The notes under the pieces are model-generated. The model was not told the DNA's origin. It worked only from the letters and a program-made list of their open reading frames with translations, and ran no database searches. Below are positions 1 through 10,832 of a DNA stretch of 64,000 bases, in pieces. Position numbers and translations under genes: made by a program. Location of the stretch: assembly GCA_963556255.1 (NCBI GenBank), contig OY744608.1, positions 26,791,420-26,855,419 on the forward strand. Direction: 5' to 3'. Source of the stretch: Allolobophora icterica. Lineage: Eukaryota > Annelida > Clitellata > Crassiclitellata > Lumbricidae. Position 1 is the first letter of the stretch. Each line of letters begins with the position of its first letter.

Positions 1-439
1 GACCAACGAAGTTACACAAGATTTTTTGATTTTTTTCTGTAATTTAATCCATCTTGAAAAAGTTTCAGACTTTTCATAATTTCATCTTCAAAAAAGTTGA
101 TGACCCATTTTTTTTAGTCCTTCGTCCGATTTGTTAAACTTTTCCTACAGCAATTACTCTCTCAAAAAAGGTTGATGACCTTTTTTTAGGAATTCGTCTC
201 TCTGGGGGGACATGTATCCACGTGTATCCTTTGGGGGTAATTTTCCTCCCCAAAGGTCTCTACATTGTAATATTGCTGGCCTCTGGGGTGGGGGGAAACA
301 TCAATCCTGGGGCGACATTTCCCCCAAAGACGTCTAGATTAAACACTGCAGGCCGATTGTATAGGCACCCTATACTATACTGGATACACAGCATAAGTCA
401 CCACTTTCAGTTCAAAGAAAATGATAGGAGTATACAGCT

Positions 440-882
440 ATGTTAAGATATATGTTGCTTCCCATTACTGCCCCCATCCAGTTCAAAATTCTCTTTTTCA
501 TTGACAGAGCGCTCTTGGGTCAAGCCCAACCTACCTCTGTGACTCTATTTGTCGGAACATCTCGGCTGCCTCCTCCCTTCGTCCTCTCCTCTCTCTGGAT
601 CAGCTTGACCTCTTTGCCCCTCGGTCTAGGAATGCCATGGCTCAGCATCATGCTTTTGCCTGCAGCATGCGCTGGTCCCTTGCTTTGGAATGACCTCCCC
701 GGCGATTCGTTCCGCGCCCTTATAACTTGGATCTTTCTGCTTCTATCCGCTGTCTTCAATCTTTTCTTTTCCCTCGGGCTCCTGGCAGGCTGGCACTGGG
801 AGCGCCTCTGATTAGGTCATACTGAGAGAGGCGCTTTAGAAATCTTTAAATACAATACAATACAATACAAATTATACAATAC
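440..882 (+). mobile_element. 3' end of a CR1/L2-like non-LTR retrotransposon (decayed)
   Basis: The sequence reads like the extreme C-terminus of a LINE reverse-transcriptase ORF. The pieces LDLFAPRSRN and GPLLWNDLP resemble the usual 'PRSR...APRLWNSLP' ending of CR1/L2 proteins but lie in different frames, so the copy is broken. It is followed by a short hairpin with GCGCCTCTGATTA and AGAGGCGC arms and a tail of TACAA repeats (about 849-880). The same hairpin and tail recur at 21626-21712, so both are 3' ends of one family. The 123-codon ORF across this stretch is not a host gene. The clade is inferred by motif only. Confidence 0.55.
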
Positions 883-1342
883 AGTACCCGTAACCTCACG
901 TTTTGGACTATAGGAGTACCGTACCCTCCACCTTCTGAACGATGCCATTCAATATTTTTTATTGTGCCTTCCCAGAAATCGCAGTCTCCACTTTGCTTTG
1001 TGTGTGTAAGAAATTGGTAGGCCTACACCCCAGTTTTTAGACCAAAGTTACGCCCCTGGTGGTTACAGTCACCACCACTTTTTGGCCATGTGCTGAAATA
1101 TTTTTTGCGAAACGACAGCGTCATTTTTGCTTGAAGCAGGTTCATGTATAGCGACGATTAATGGCCGTGTATTCGTATACAAACTTAACTATCTCAGCAT
1201 ATTAATCTTTATTCACCAATCACTGTAGCAAGTACAATGCTGATAGGCATATAGATACCCTCACGTGGGCTTACTTACTTATCGTTTTATATTGCATAAA
1301 AATTAGTGACATCATCCATCTTGTTGTAGCTATCAGTATCAT

Positions 1343-1702
1343 CAGGGCTGTAGTCGAGCGTATACGCGGGTATACAGCGTATACTTACCTCTAGAGAAAT
1401 TTGAGAGCGTATACTCATGGCTGTAGACGAGGGTATACGCGGGTATACAGCGTATACTTACCTCTGGGAACGAAAATTTTTCAAAAAAGAGAGGTTTTTA
1501 AAGGTTTTTAGGGCGAATGACTAAAAAAAAAAAAAAAAAAAAGGTCAACTTTTTCAGAGACAAAATCGTAAAAAGTCTGAAAATTTTCTGAGAATTGGTG
1601 AAAAGTCTGAAATTTGTCCTAAAAAAAGGTCTTCAAATTTTTTTTTACACCGCTGGTCACCGGTAGCGTATACTCACCTCAAATTTTACCACTACAGCCC
1701 TG
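1343..1702. mobile_element. hAT-type MITE, CAGGGCTGTAG family, copy 1 (right end interrupted)
   Basis: The terminal inverted repeats are CAGGGCTGTAGT and ACTACAGCCCTG. The interior holds inverted copies of a GTATACGC-type motif. The left flank is AGTATCAT (1335-1342). The matching 8-bp TSD is found at 2840-2847, because a second element (1703-2836) landed in the last three bases of this one. An 8-bp TSD with a CAGGG start is typical of hAT elements. A second copy of the family lies at 21240-21448. Confidence 0.85.
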
Positions 1703-2836
1703 GGGCCATATTCATGAGACAGGTGTAAGTCTTACTCCCAGCTTAAATCTGGTCTACGCCGGAGTAGTGGGTTAAATCGGTATTCATGAGACAAGCGTAC
1801 CGCCTTACTCTGGGTGTAACGCTACTCCGAATCGACCCTAGGAGTAAGGCCGCTATTCCCAGCGTAGCGGCTATAAACAAAGATGGCGCGTCATAATTCG
1901 CCGCATTCGATGAGGTTTTAGATGTCAAAAAGTCTTTCAGAGGTGCCGTAATTAGCTCGTATTGTTCACCGACAACGAACTTTATATTGCTTTTCGTTCT
2001 GGCTGTCACAAACTGCTAAAATTTGATGAGATGTCTGACGATGATGCATTCGAAGTGCCGCGCATGGGTTCCTTACAGTACTGTGGGTAACGCGGGTTTA
2101 TTTTCACGTAATTTAACTGTAGAATGCAACGGATAGCAAAAAAGCTGTGCTGGAAGATTATTGTCAAGGAAAGAGTTTAACTCATGAGTTGACTCGTGCA
2201 TTTCAGAAATTTGTATAAGCTTAGGTTTGTTCTGAAGGCATTATTATTAAATCTATTGCGTTTTTTATATCCAATAATTAATTGTATCCCGTAAGTAATG
2301 GTGAAAATGTTGATTCTCATTCTTAAGCAATTGATTAGCATAGACATTACAAACATTATAGGCCTACACATTATTTTATAGTAACCTAGCTGTAATGCAA
2401 TCTTTCATAATAATGCAGAGAATATCAACTTACCCTCATTAATTTATCTTGTGTTATAATTTAGTTGTTATTATTTAACCATAAAATCATCCAGACTTAC
2501 TCTAACCCACGCCTGTTTTGATTTTACGTTTAGGCCTATGTTAAATATGATTCGTTTTGATTAACGGCCGTCGTTTAATCTTTGTTTACTTCAGCTGTCG
2601 GGACTGACGGCATATAAATACCTTGTAAGCATGCTAAAATAATCCATAACCACTCAAATTATGACGAGTGTTATTTCCCGCGGGGAAAACCCAGCATTTA
2701 CGCCCGGAATAACTAATCCCTTGGATACTCCGGTCTCATGAATACGAACCACGACTAAGTGCTATTCGAGGAATAGTTACTCCCAGCGTAGGCGCTACGC
2801 TTAGACTAGCTTAATCTTGTCTCATGAATATGGCCC
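1703..2836. mobile_element. Harbinger-like non-autonomous element with 3-bp TSD
   Basis: The ends are inverted repeats starting GGGCCATATTCATGAGACA, mirrored at 2818-2836. Both ends are flanked by CTG (1700-1702 and 2837-2839), a 3-bp TSD. Subterminal motifs of the type CTTACTCCCAGC recur inverted near the right end. No transposase is visible in the 1.1-kb interior; short ORFs there look random. GGGCC ends with a 3-bp TSD suggest PIF/Harbinger, but this is inference. Confidence 0.75.
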
Positions 2837-2850
2837 CTGAGTATCATTAT

Positions 2851-3048
2851 CAGGGACGTATCTAGCGTTGGGCTTGGGGGGGGGCAGGCTTAAGGCTTAA
2901 GCTCCCCCAAACGAAGTTGAAGCCCCCCGCCCCCAAACAAGTCAAGCCGTTGTATGCTTACGGCTAAAATTCGTATGAACACTGTATAAATGTTGCCATG
3001 TTCAAGGCTTAAGCCCCCCCCAAACGAAAAATCCTAGTTACGTGCCTG
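2851..3048. mobile_element. hAT-type MITE with 8-bp TSD
   Basis: The ends are CAGGGACGTATCTAG and CTAGTTACGTGCCTG. They are flanked by perfect direct repeats ATCATTAT (2843-2850 and 3049-3056). The interior has G-runs and C-runs that would fold back. The TSD overlaps that of the neighbouring MITE (2840-2847) by five bases, so two independent insertions hit almost the same site. Confidence 0.85.
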
Positions 3049-3144
3049 ATCATTATCAAGGAAAGGATTAATCAACACAACTTTCTGGAGAAAAATTACG
3101 CTCTTGCAAACGACTACGAAATTATGTAGACCTATCTTTAGTAG

Positions 3145-3359
3145 CAGGGCCGTAGCCAGGATTTTGTTTCGGGGGTGTTTTCTGTTTCAGGGGGTGTTTT
3201 TCTGTTTCGGGGGTGTTTTCTCGTCCTTAAGCAAGTCGACATGCAACCGAATCAACCGACCAAGGGGTTTGTAGTAAGTAAATGCATTATTTTATTTTTA
3301 CATTATTTAATTTCGGGGGGTGTTTAAACACCAAAAACACCCCCCTAGCTACGGCCTTG
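3145..3359. mobile_element. hAT-type MITE with 8-bp TSD
   Basis: The ends are CAGGGCCGTAGC and GCTACGGCCTTG, flanked by perfect TTTAGTAG repeats (3137-3144 and 3360-3367). The interior repeats a TTTCGGGGGTGTTT motif near the left end and its complement near the right end. Confidence 0.85.
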
Positions 3360-4684
3360 TTTAGTAGGCCTAATTTTCAAACTCCATAAAAATCTTAGCC
3401 TAAAAAGCTTAATTTATCTAGCTATCTTAGTAAATGTGCTGTAGAAGTATAGTATAGCTGTTGCTGATTGATGTAGCTCCTTCGAGAGCCCCTCTCGAAG
3501 TTGCTCCTCGCCAAACGATATTGTAGCTCTTCAGAGTGGCAATTTTATCGGCAGTTGAATTATGCTGGAGCAGCTGGAAAATCCTCCATTTGAGGGCTCT
3601 CGCACACACGTAGAACTCAAGGGCTCAATTGTTACCAACTATTTAACAACATCTTATAAAATTATGGCATCAAATGCCGTTTAAGTAGATGGGGAAAATT
3701 TGAACAGCTGTGTAAACCCAAGAGTTGATCCAGGATATCAGCAAAGGGATCGAGGTTTCATGCATCCATGGCGAGTGCGGAGCGAAAACTGATCAGTGCT
3801 TTTTTTCAGCCGGAGCGCGGGAACGGCGTTCCGGCACATTTTTTCAGCTACTAAAAATTTACCATAATCTCCATTTTCAAATATTTTAATAATAAAAACA
3901 ATAATTTAGTTATTTTTATTTTATTTAGGCCTAATTGTGTTGTGAACTGTTCTCAGTGTTTATTGAAACCTGTCCCAAACCCCAATCCCGTTCTTCTCGG
4001 GATTTTAGCCCTTCCATAATTGCTCAGTTCCGGAACTTATTGTTCAGTTCCAGTCTTCCAGAACCTTTTTTTTAGAAAGAAAACACTGCGAAAACTTATA
4101 CGGAGGGTCTGGCACCATGCTCCAATAAGGCCTAGGGAAAAAAGTTTGTTGGTCAGACTTCGCACTCTCCCCAAAGTTGAGCGTTTTTCTTACAAAATAC
4201 CAGTGCATATTTTAAGGAATTTTGACGGGGCCTACTGGGACAAAATCAGCCGAGGTGTGTGGGAGAAAGTCGGCCATGATCTGGTCGAAGAACTTTTTGG
4301 GAATTAATCTCCACAAACTTACAACTTTCAGACTTTTTCACAAAAAAATTTTCTCAAAAAAAAGTTGATGACCCTTTTTAGTCATCACCTTCTTTTCAAA
4401 TTTTCTCAGGTCTCCCAAAACCAATAACAGGGTGTCATTAACCGATAATGTCATAGGCCTACCTTTCTCATTTTACTACTGGGACAAATCTTTCAATTCT
4501 TGCAACATTTGTCCCACTAGTTGTACTTTATACATACATTGCCTGGGACAAATCAGTCTGACTACTGGGACAAATCCTAAGACTACTGGGACATTTGTCC
4601 TACTCTCCAGGCGCGTAACTAGCATTACGCAATTACGCAACTGCGTAAAGATTTTAACGGTTTTTTGTTTTTGTTTTTGGGACA

Positions 4685-4771
4685 TTGTAAATTGAAAGCG
4701 CCATAGGTTTTTTGTGTTTTCCCACTAATAGTGGGAAAACACAAAAAACCTATGGCGCTTTCAATTTACAA
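4685..4771. repeat. Perfect 87-bp palindrome (43-bp arms, 1-nt centre)
   Basis: Bases 4685-4727 are the exact reverse complement of 4729-4771, with a single A at 4728. The arm starts TTGTAAATTGAAAGCGCC. Such a perfect uninterrupted palindrome is either very young or an assembly product. The stretch 4400-4640 just upstream repeats the motif ACTGGGACAAATC four or five times in both orientations. Confidence 0.9.
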
Positions 4772-4862
4772 CTATTGCTTTTCGTTTTGCGATATTTTGT
4801 AATGTTCGTGTTTCTGCTTTGAGCGAAATAAAGTAAGTTATATATATATTATATGATATATA

Positions 4863-4966
<104 letters not shown>

Positions 4967-5127
4967 CCCACCAATTCTAAAAAAACTGATGCGTCTGTAA
5001 CGTGGCTGGGTAGCTCGCTATGTATAATGTATTAAAGATGAGTAACGTCATCCAGGGTTGACAGGCCTATATGGCCATCGCTCCATATGAACCCAAGACT
5101 CGGCTACACATGACCTTGTAGTTTGGG

Positions 5128-5841
5128 CATAGGCGTAGACTCTGGGGGGTCAGCCGGGGCACGTGCCCCACCAATAATTGCGGAGCCGGGGCAATGCCCC
5201 CCCCCCCAAAATTCGAGAGGAGAATTTCTTAAAATATTAAAATATTATGTTTCAATATAGACAAATTTCTTCAGAAACAGAAAAACAGAGACACAGAACT
5301 GAAATACTATCAGAAATTCATCTGAAATGAAAACAAAAATTTATTTTTATCTTCAATATCTTGAATATGAAACAAATTTGCATGTAAGCAAAACGCCCCA
5401 TTTCATACGCATTAACTCCGGAAGCCTCTGCTGACTGTCCAGACCAGAGGTGAAAAAGTTTTTTTTCGGAAATTGGTTTTAAAAAAGAAAACCACAAAAT
5501 TTGATTTTTTAAAATAACTTTCCCATTTTTGTAGAAGTTACTTTAATAACATTGATTTAATGATTTTTAATTTTCGGAAATCGCAACTGAATTAAATTGA
5601 GTTGGAGCTCTTGTTCATGCCTTTTTTCATGATTTTTATGGTTCGAAATCCGAAAATCTTAAAAACAACCAAAACAACAAGAACCATAAAAACAAAAACA
5701 AAACAAAAAAAACAAAAAAAAACTTTTTATCTTGAAAAACTTGTTTTAAAAAAGCAACTTTTCATCTAGAAAAAACTTGTTTTTTGCTCCTCTGGTCCAG
5801 ACCCATGCCCCCCCAATATTTTGGACAAGTTTACGCCCTTG
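5128..5841. mobile_element. hAT-type element E, left copy of a direct pair
   Basis: The ends are CATAGGCGTAGACT and AGTTTACGCCCTTG. A near-identical copy in the same orientation lies at 22792-23514, differing by a few substitutions and small indels. The left flank is AGTTTGGG (5120-5127). The right flank (5842-5849) is GTCGACAT and does not match it; the missing TSD partner is next to the other copy at 23515-23522. The interior is AT-rich with no transposase. Confidence 0.85.
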
Positions 5842-6894
5842 GTCGACATAGGCCTAACTGCACCCACCGCCTGCATCTGCCAAACACGTATCGCAAAGTA
5901 AACTTTCTTACAGACAAGTAACGCAAAATATTTCATTACCAGAGTAAAAATAAACCCAATAATATGTTATCCACAAAATGTTTCACTACATTGATTGTAC
6001 GATTGCTTTGTGGTTTGAAGATGTCAGATGTGCCATAGGCCTTATCATACGACGCAAAAAGTGCATATTTCTAAGGTTTACATTACTTGAAATTTATTAA
6101 AACTTTTACTTATAAATTACTTATCATTTACTTTAACTTGTTACTGGGAAAGTTAAGCAAACACAACGCAGGTTTTTTTCTAATTGATGTCAGATGCCAT
6201 TGACTGCAGGTAGGCCTAAACATGGGTCTATAGCTTCGCTATGCCCAACGCATGTTTCCACAATTTAGACTACTTAAATTACAGTAATTAAAACCAATAT
6301 CCAGTGGTTAAATTCTGAGATCCGGCACCTCTGATTTGAGATCCGCCACCTGCATTGTGAGACCCACCACCCAAATTATGAGACCCGCCACCTAAAAAGG
6401 GAGACCCATCACCTCAACAGGGAGACCCATCACCTCAATAGGGAGATCCACCACCTAAGATTAGCATTCGTCAGCCTCACAGTGCGGTTCAATATTCACT
6501 AGCATCATAGAAAACTACTTGGGCCTATGTGTTTACTTAAATCGCCTGCTGTTTTATAATCGCTGCCGAATGGTAGTAACCCAAGGCTGTTGCAGCAGTA
6601 GATTTGGGCCTACATCCGAGCGACAACACAGTAGTTTAGGCTACTTCACTAATAACTCGTTTGCGGAATTTCGGAAGTCTGAGCTGGAATCGTTTGAAAA
6701 TCTGAAATAGCACGTCATCTGATTAGTTATAATTATCGCGCAGGCAGTCTGCAGATAATGTCGAAAAGAAAGTTGGCCGGCGTGTAAAGAAAGCTATCGT
6801 ACGTGGATGGATTGCTAAGGGTCGTCATGCTGCAACAGATTTTCTTGCAGTCCCTTAAATTAAACTATAAATCTAGCCCTGATCAGACAGCCAC

Positions 6895-7190
6895 GGATAT
6901 GAAGTGTTAGCGACTTCATTTTCTTAGCCTTGGCATATGAGGGCGGTTGGCTAGTCCTCTCCGTCGCCGTCTCGTCTTCCCATCGACGGTGGGCTGTCGG
7001 TGTACTCATTATACCTGAGTTGTCTAGGGGGGCACAAGTAGTACCCGGAGTCAGTCGCTAAGGAGTTAGCGACTGACTTGATGAGCTAACGACTGACTTA
7101 GCGACTCAGTCGACTAAGTCGCATGCTTATCGACTGACTAAGTCGCTTAGTCTTATCGACTGACTTAGCGACTTGCTATCGACTTCTCAG
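6895..7190. repeat. AGTCGC/GCGACT motif array, left cluster
   Basis: About a dozen copies of AGTCGC or its complement GCGACT lie in both orientations, mostly in 7050-7190 with one at 6911. A second cluster occurs at 8905-8960, followed by a (GGC)n run. The paired clusters could be subterminal repeats of a further element nested in the 6302-9831 hAT. I see no clean TIR or TSD, so the boundaries are unknown. Confidence 0.45.
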
Positions 7191-7769
7191 GTAATCAGGT
7201 ATGTCTATTAGACATGCCTGATTTACCTAACAATATAATGTATTTTACCGCATACTGTACTGACTGTGCCATCATATCCGCGGGCAGTAGATGGAATCCA
7301 TATTGGCTCTATAGGGGTCCAATATGGGAATATGTGCTCCGCTCCATGTGGGCATGCTGACACAGGACAGGCCGATGACTGAAAATTAATGTTAATTGGA
7401 ATTCTTGAAATTGGGCGCTTGATAAATCGAATGAAGCGAGGAGGATTTATAGCAGTATACCCGATCTGCTGGTGCATGCCTCTTTCAGGCAGTAGAAGAG
7501 AACGAGAATAATGTACTACGGCACTTATTCCCAGTGTGAGAGTTGTAGAGAAAAGACTGGGGATTAGACTTTGATCCATGTGGAGTTGAATATTTTATTG
7601 ATGTCAGCGAAATTTGAATGCAGTAGATTTCAACGTTAGCAGTTTTGCAAGTCAAACACGAATCAAAATCAATTCCTTTGCTGAGAAAATATTAAAATGC
7701 ATACCTCATAGGCCTACACAGTGGCAATTTTTCACTTTGTTGGAGATTCAGAATGAAATAATGGTAAAT

Positions 7770-8541
7770 CACACCGGTGTAGCGATTTCAGATTACCCCC
7801 ATTTCACATTACCCCCCGGTAACTTGAAATCGCGTTCACATTACCGGGGGGTAATCTGAAATCGATTTCAAGTTACTCCCGGGGGTAACTTGAAATCGAT
7901 TTCAGATTACCCCCTGCGATTTCAGATTACCCCTTCAAATTAATGGGGCCCATTTTCGATTATCTTATATAATACTAATAATAATTGCCAATATTTATCG
8001 CTGAACTCTCGTTATCCTCTTATAGCATCATGTACGATAAGTTCTCTCTCTCTTTGTGCGTCAACTACATAAAACTCATGAAATGGAGCAGCTGACACGC
8101 ATTATATAGTACTGAAGTTGTCTGGCTGGCTGGTTTACTGGTCAATGCTTGCAATCAGTGCGTCAGCTGTGGAAAATGTTAATATTCTCAGTCGTTCGAG
8201 AGAACTCGGTGGTATAGTTAGCATTTTATCTTATGTGAACATGGCAGGGGTAACTTGAAATCGCGTTCAGATTACCGGGGGGTAATCTGAAATCGCGTTC
8301 AGATTACCGGGCGGTAATCTGAAATCGCGTTCAGGTTACCGGGGGGTAATCTGAAATCGCGTTCAGATTACCGGGGGGTAACCTGAAATCGATTTCAGAT
8401 TACCCCCGGGGGTAATGTGAACAGCGCAGGGGTAACTTGAAATCGCGTTCAGGCTACCCCCGGGGGTAATCTGAAATCGATTTCAGATTACCGGGGGTAA
8501 CTTGAAAGAGGGGGTAACCTGAAGTCTTTATACCGGCACTG
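7770..8541. repeat. Fold-back array of CAGATTACCCC / GGGGTAATCTG units
   Basis: Two clusters (7770-7945 and 8247-8541) hold roughly twenty units of the form GGGGTAATCTGAAATCG and its complement, arranged head to head so each pair can fold. The outer ends, CACACCGGTGTA and TACCGGCACTG, are loosely inverted. I see no convincing TSD. The spacer 7946-8246 is AT-rich and featureless. Confidence 0.6.
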
Positions 8542-9469
8542 GGAAGTGCAATGAACACTTAACAGCGGGGTCCTAAGAAAGACTAGGGGGTTGAATCCCC
8601 CAGCCCCGGCCCCCGACAGTTCTCATCCTGCTTATTCCCCCTCTTCGTAATCATCAACACCATCTTCGTAATAGAATGCATAAATTAACTTTACCAAAGA
8701 AGCAATAACTATATCCCCCGTATTCTGTATAAGAACTCTTACTAATAGAGCAAACTCTTTGTCTTATAATGAACCAAATTGTGGCATGTCAGCTTGCTTT
8801 CCTCAATACACGAATATTATATTGCATTCCATTGTAAGCGTTGCTCATGCCCTGTCGTCAAATCGAAACTTGGAAACCGAGATGAAAACAACAAGCAAAA
8901 TATTAAGTGAACGAAGTCGCTAACAGTCGATAGCTTAGCGACTGGTTTCGACTTGAGGGCTTAACGGCGGCGGCGGCGGCGGATGGCGGCGGCGCCGGGG
9001 ACTAGGCACAAGTGGAGCAAATTTCTGCCCTAGCGGGATAGATAGTGTTAGCGTGCAACAGATTTAGGCAAGTACAAAGCAACGAAAACGTCCACAGCCA
9101 CAGAAGCATGCAGGGCAGTATGGAAATATTTCTAAGTCAGCATATTGTACGTGGCATTGACAGAATGACAGTATTGAAACTCCTGCTTAATTTTCAGCTT
9201 TTTACTGGGTTTACATCTGAGATGATCTAAGACTATAGTCAGACTTCTTTAGGCCTACTTACTGGGCTCTTCAATTTGAAAGTAGTCTGCATATTAATTT
9301 TTGGTATTTGTTCATTATGTGCTTTGTAAGTTATTGCATTGACATGTTGATCAAAGCCTATGTTCTTCTGTAAAATGCTATGTAAAGTAATATTATGTTT
9401 CAATCTTAAATGTTAATGTTTTTGCTTTCAATTATCGGTGATGTGTCGTGTTTCATGCATGTTGTAATT

Positions 9470-9747
9470 CAGGGACGTCATTTGGGGGCATGGAGCGCAT
9501 TTGCTCCCCTGATTTTTGGATAAAAAGAAAAAATTATGTAAAAAAGAAAAGGAGGAAGAAGAAAGGGGTAAAAAAGAAAAAAGAGACTCATTTGCAGCAT
9601 TGGCTTACATTGTTGCACATGTAGACTAAGTACAAAGCATTTTAAAAGAAACAGCAAAACGGTGAAAAAAATTGTTCGCGCGTGAGCGCGGAAAATTTTT
9701 GAACCTCTTTTTGCCTCCCCCCGGAAAAAGCTGAAATGACGTCCCTG
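9470..9747. mobile_element. hAT-type MITE with 8-bp TSD, nested in the 3.5-kb hAT
   Basis: The ends are CAGGGACGTCATTT and AAATGACGTCCCTG, flanked by perfect TTGTAATT repeats (9462-9469 and 9748-9755). The interior is purine-rich. Confidence 0.85.
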
Positions 9748-9860
9748 TTGTAATTTAAGATGAGCCGTTGGTTTTTGGGATTTGCAAATATTTAGAGACC
9801 CACCACCTCTGGATGAGCAATTTAACCACTGCCAATATCTATACACTTATTATCATTTAC

Positions 9861-9946
9861 CTTTCTTGGTTCTTTGGGAACCGAAAGAAAGATAATCCTG
9901 GATTCTTCTTCCTAGAATTCGTGCAATTAATAGCTGAACACCACAT
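9861..9946 (-). CDS. Orphan first exon of a THAP-domain protein
   Basis: From ATG 9946-9944 the minus strand encodes MWCSAINCTNSRKK, followed by LSFFRFPKNQER. This is the N-terminal half of a THAP zinc finger (C2CH type): Met, Cys-X4-Cys, a basic stretch and the FxFP block. An upstream in-frame ATG at 10045 would add 33 residues, but THAP proteins usually begin at the domain. The exon ends at 9861 in phase 2 with a good donor, AAG|GTAAAT. The next exon should supply a Trp and the Cys/His ligands; I found none. The TIR of the 3.5-kb hAT begins 30 bp past the donor, so intron 1 is transposon. THAP domains occur in host regulators and in P-element transposases. Confidence 0.6.
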
Positions 9947-10280
9947 CGCGTCTGTAGACTTGCTTACCTCTCGAGAGACCCGTACACCCGCGACGACAGA
10001 TGTCGCCACGATCTCCCCGCTGCCGGAAGTAAAACTTTTTTTCATGAGTAACCAATCCTCTAAATATAGAATCCTTGTTATTTATGAAACAGTCAACGAC
10101 CTCGACAGTACATCAACTCGTTCGCAGCTCTTATATAACGGAATAAAATAAATAAATTATATTCAGCAACCCTATAAGTAACATTTACTCTTTTGCGTAC
10201 ATACTTACCGAATTATAGATAGCATCATGCACAAATGAGCGGCAAAGCAGTCAACCAGTCGATCGAACACAGTCTAGAAC

Positions 10281-10368
10281 ATGATTGGATGTATGTTGCA
10301 CGTGATATAAATCAAATAACATGATTGGCTAACGACAGAAACAAACATAATTTTATGTGATGACGTCA
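10281..10368 (-). promoter_or_regulatory. Possible CCAAT/CRE promoter upstream of the THAP exon
   Basis: Read on the minus strand, 5' of the THAP exon, there is a perfect cyclic-AMP response element TGACGTCA (10361-10368) and two inverted CCAAT boxes (ATTGG near 10283 and 10324). These are typical of animal housekeeping promoters. No TATA box is evident. Assignment is by motif and position only. Confidence 0.35.
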
Positions 10369-10580
10369 AATCTGTTACCACAGTAACCGGCAGAGGTTCT
10401 AAGCTTTTGGTAACAGAAAGAAGGTTTCTGCTCAAATCGAGCCTCTTTCGCTGAAAATTAATGACTTAAATTTAAAAACAGAATTTCGACAAGGTAAAAT
10501 AATAGTTTGTTTATAATTATAATCATATTATAATTGTTTCTTATCGAAATATGTTCATGTTATTTGATTTATATCACGTG
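10299..10580. repeat. 25-bp perfect inverted repeat with 232-bp spacer
   Basis: Bases 10299-10323 (starting CACGTGATATAAATC) are the exact reverse complement of 10556-10580. The pair brackets the CRE/CCAAT region. I see no clear TSD, so it is not called a transposon. Confidence 0.7.
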
Positions 10581-10632
10581 GAAGAAACGAGCCCATCGTT
10601 TGAGTGAAGGGTGACAGACAATGGCTTCGTTG

Positions 10633-10832
10633 NNNNNNNNNNNNNNNNNNNNNNNNNNNNNNNNNNNNNNNNNNNNNNNNNNNNNNNNNNNNNNNNNNNN
10701 NNNNNNNNNNNNNNNNNNNNNNNNNNNNNNNNNNNNNNNNNNNNNNNNNNNNNNNNNNNNNNNNNNNNNNNNNNNNNNNNNNNNNNNNNNNNNNNNNNNN
10801 NNNNNNNNNNNNNNNNNNNNNNNNNNNNNNNN
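10633..10832. other. Assembly gap of exactly 200 N
   Basis: Unknown sequence. The contig ends on both sides carry the same nonamer GCTTCGTTG (10624-10632 and 10833-10841), so the true gap may be zero or negative. ORFs running through it are artefacts. Confidence 0.99.

Larger units (their letters stand above)
6302..9831. mobile_element. 3.5-kb hAT-type element with 8-bp TSD
   Basis: The ends are CAGTGGTTAAATT and AATTTAACCACTG, flanked by perfect CCAATATC repeats (6294-6301 and 9832-9839). The left subterminal zone (about 6316-6460) holds five or six degenerate ~24-bp repeats of the form GAGACCCACCACCT, and the right end carries one inverted copy (about 9793-9810). No hAT transposase is recognisable inside. 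The interior contains an inverted CAGATTACC array (7770-8541), AGTCGC arrays and a nested MITE (9470-9747), so it appears to be a non-autonomous element grown by nested insertion. Confidence 0.8.

Noticed and set aside
1..200. Dispersed AAAAAAGTTGATGACC-type motif (also near 1500-1640, 4340-4390, 24050-24140)
   Set aside because: Clearly repeated, but too low in complexity and without ends to define an element.
4020..4307. 95-codon plus-strand ORF
   Set aside because: No homology recognised; it lies in repeat-rich sequence and its first codon is not ATG.
7223..7579. 118-codon minus-strand ORF inside the 3.5-kb hAT
   Set aside because: It does not resemble a hAT transposase (no zinc finger BED or C-terminal dimerisation block seen).
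7770..8541. Calling the CAGATTACC array a complete transposon
   Set aside because: Outer ends are only loosely inverted and the flanks TGGTAAAT and GGAAGTGC are not a duplication.
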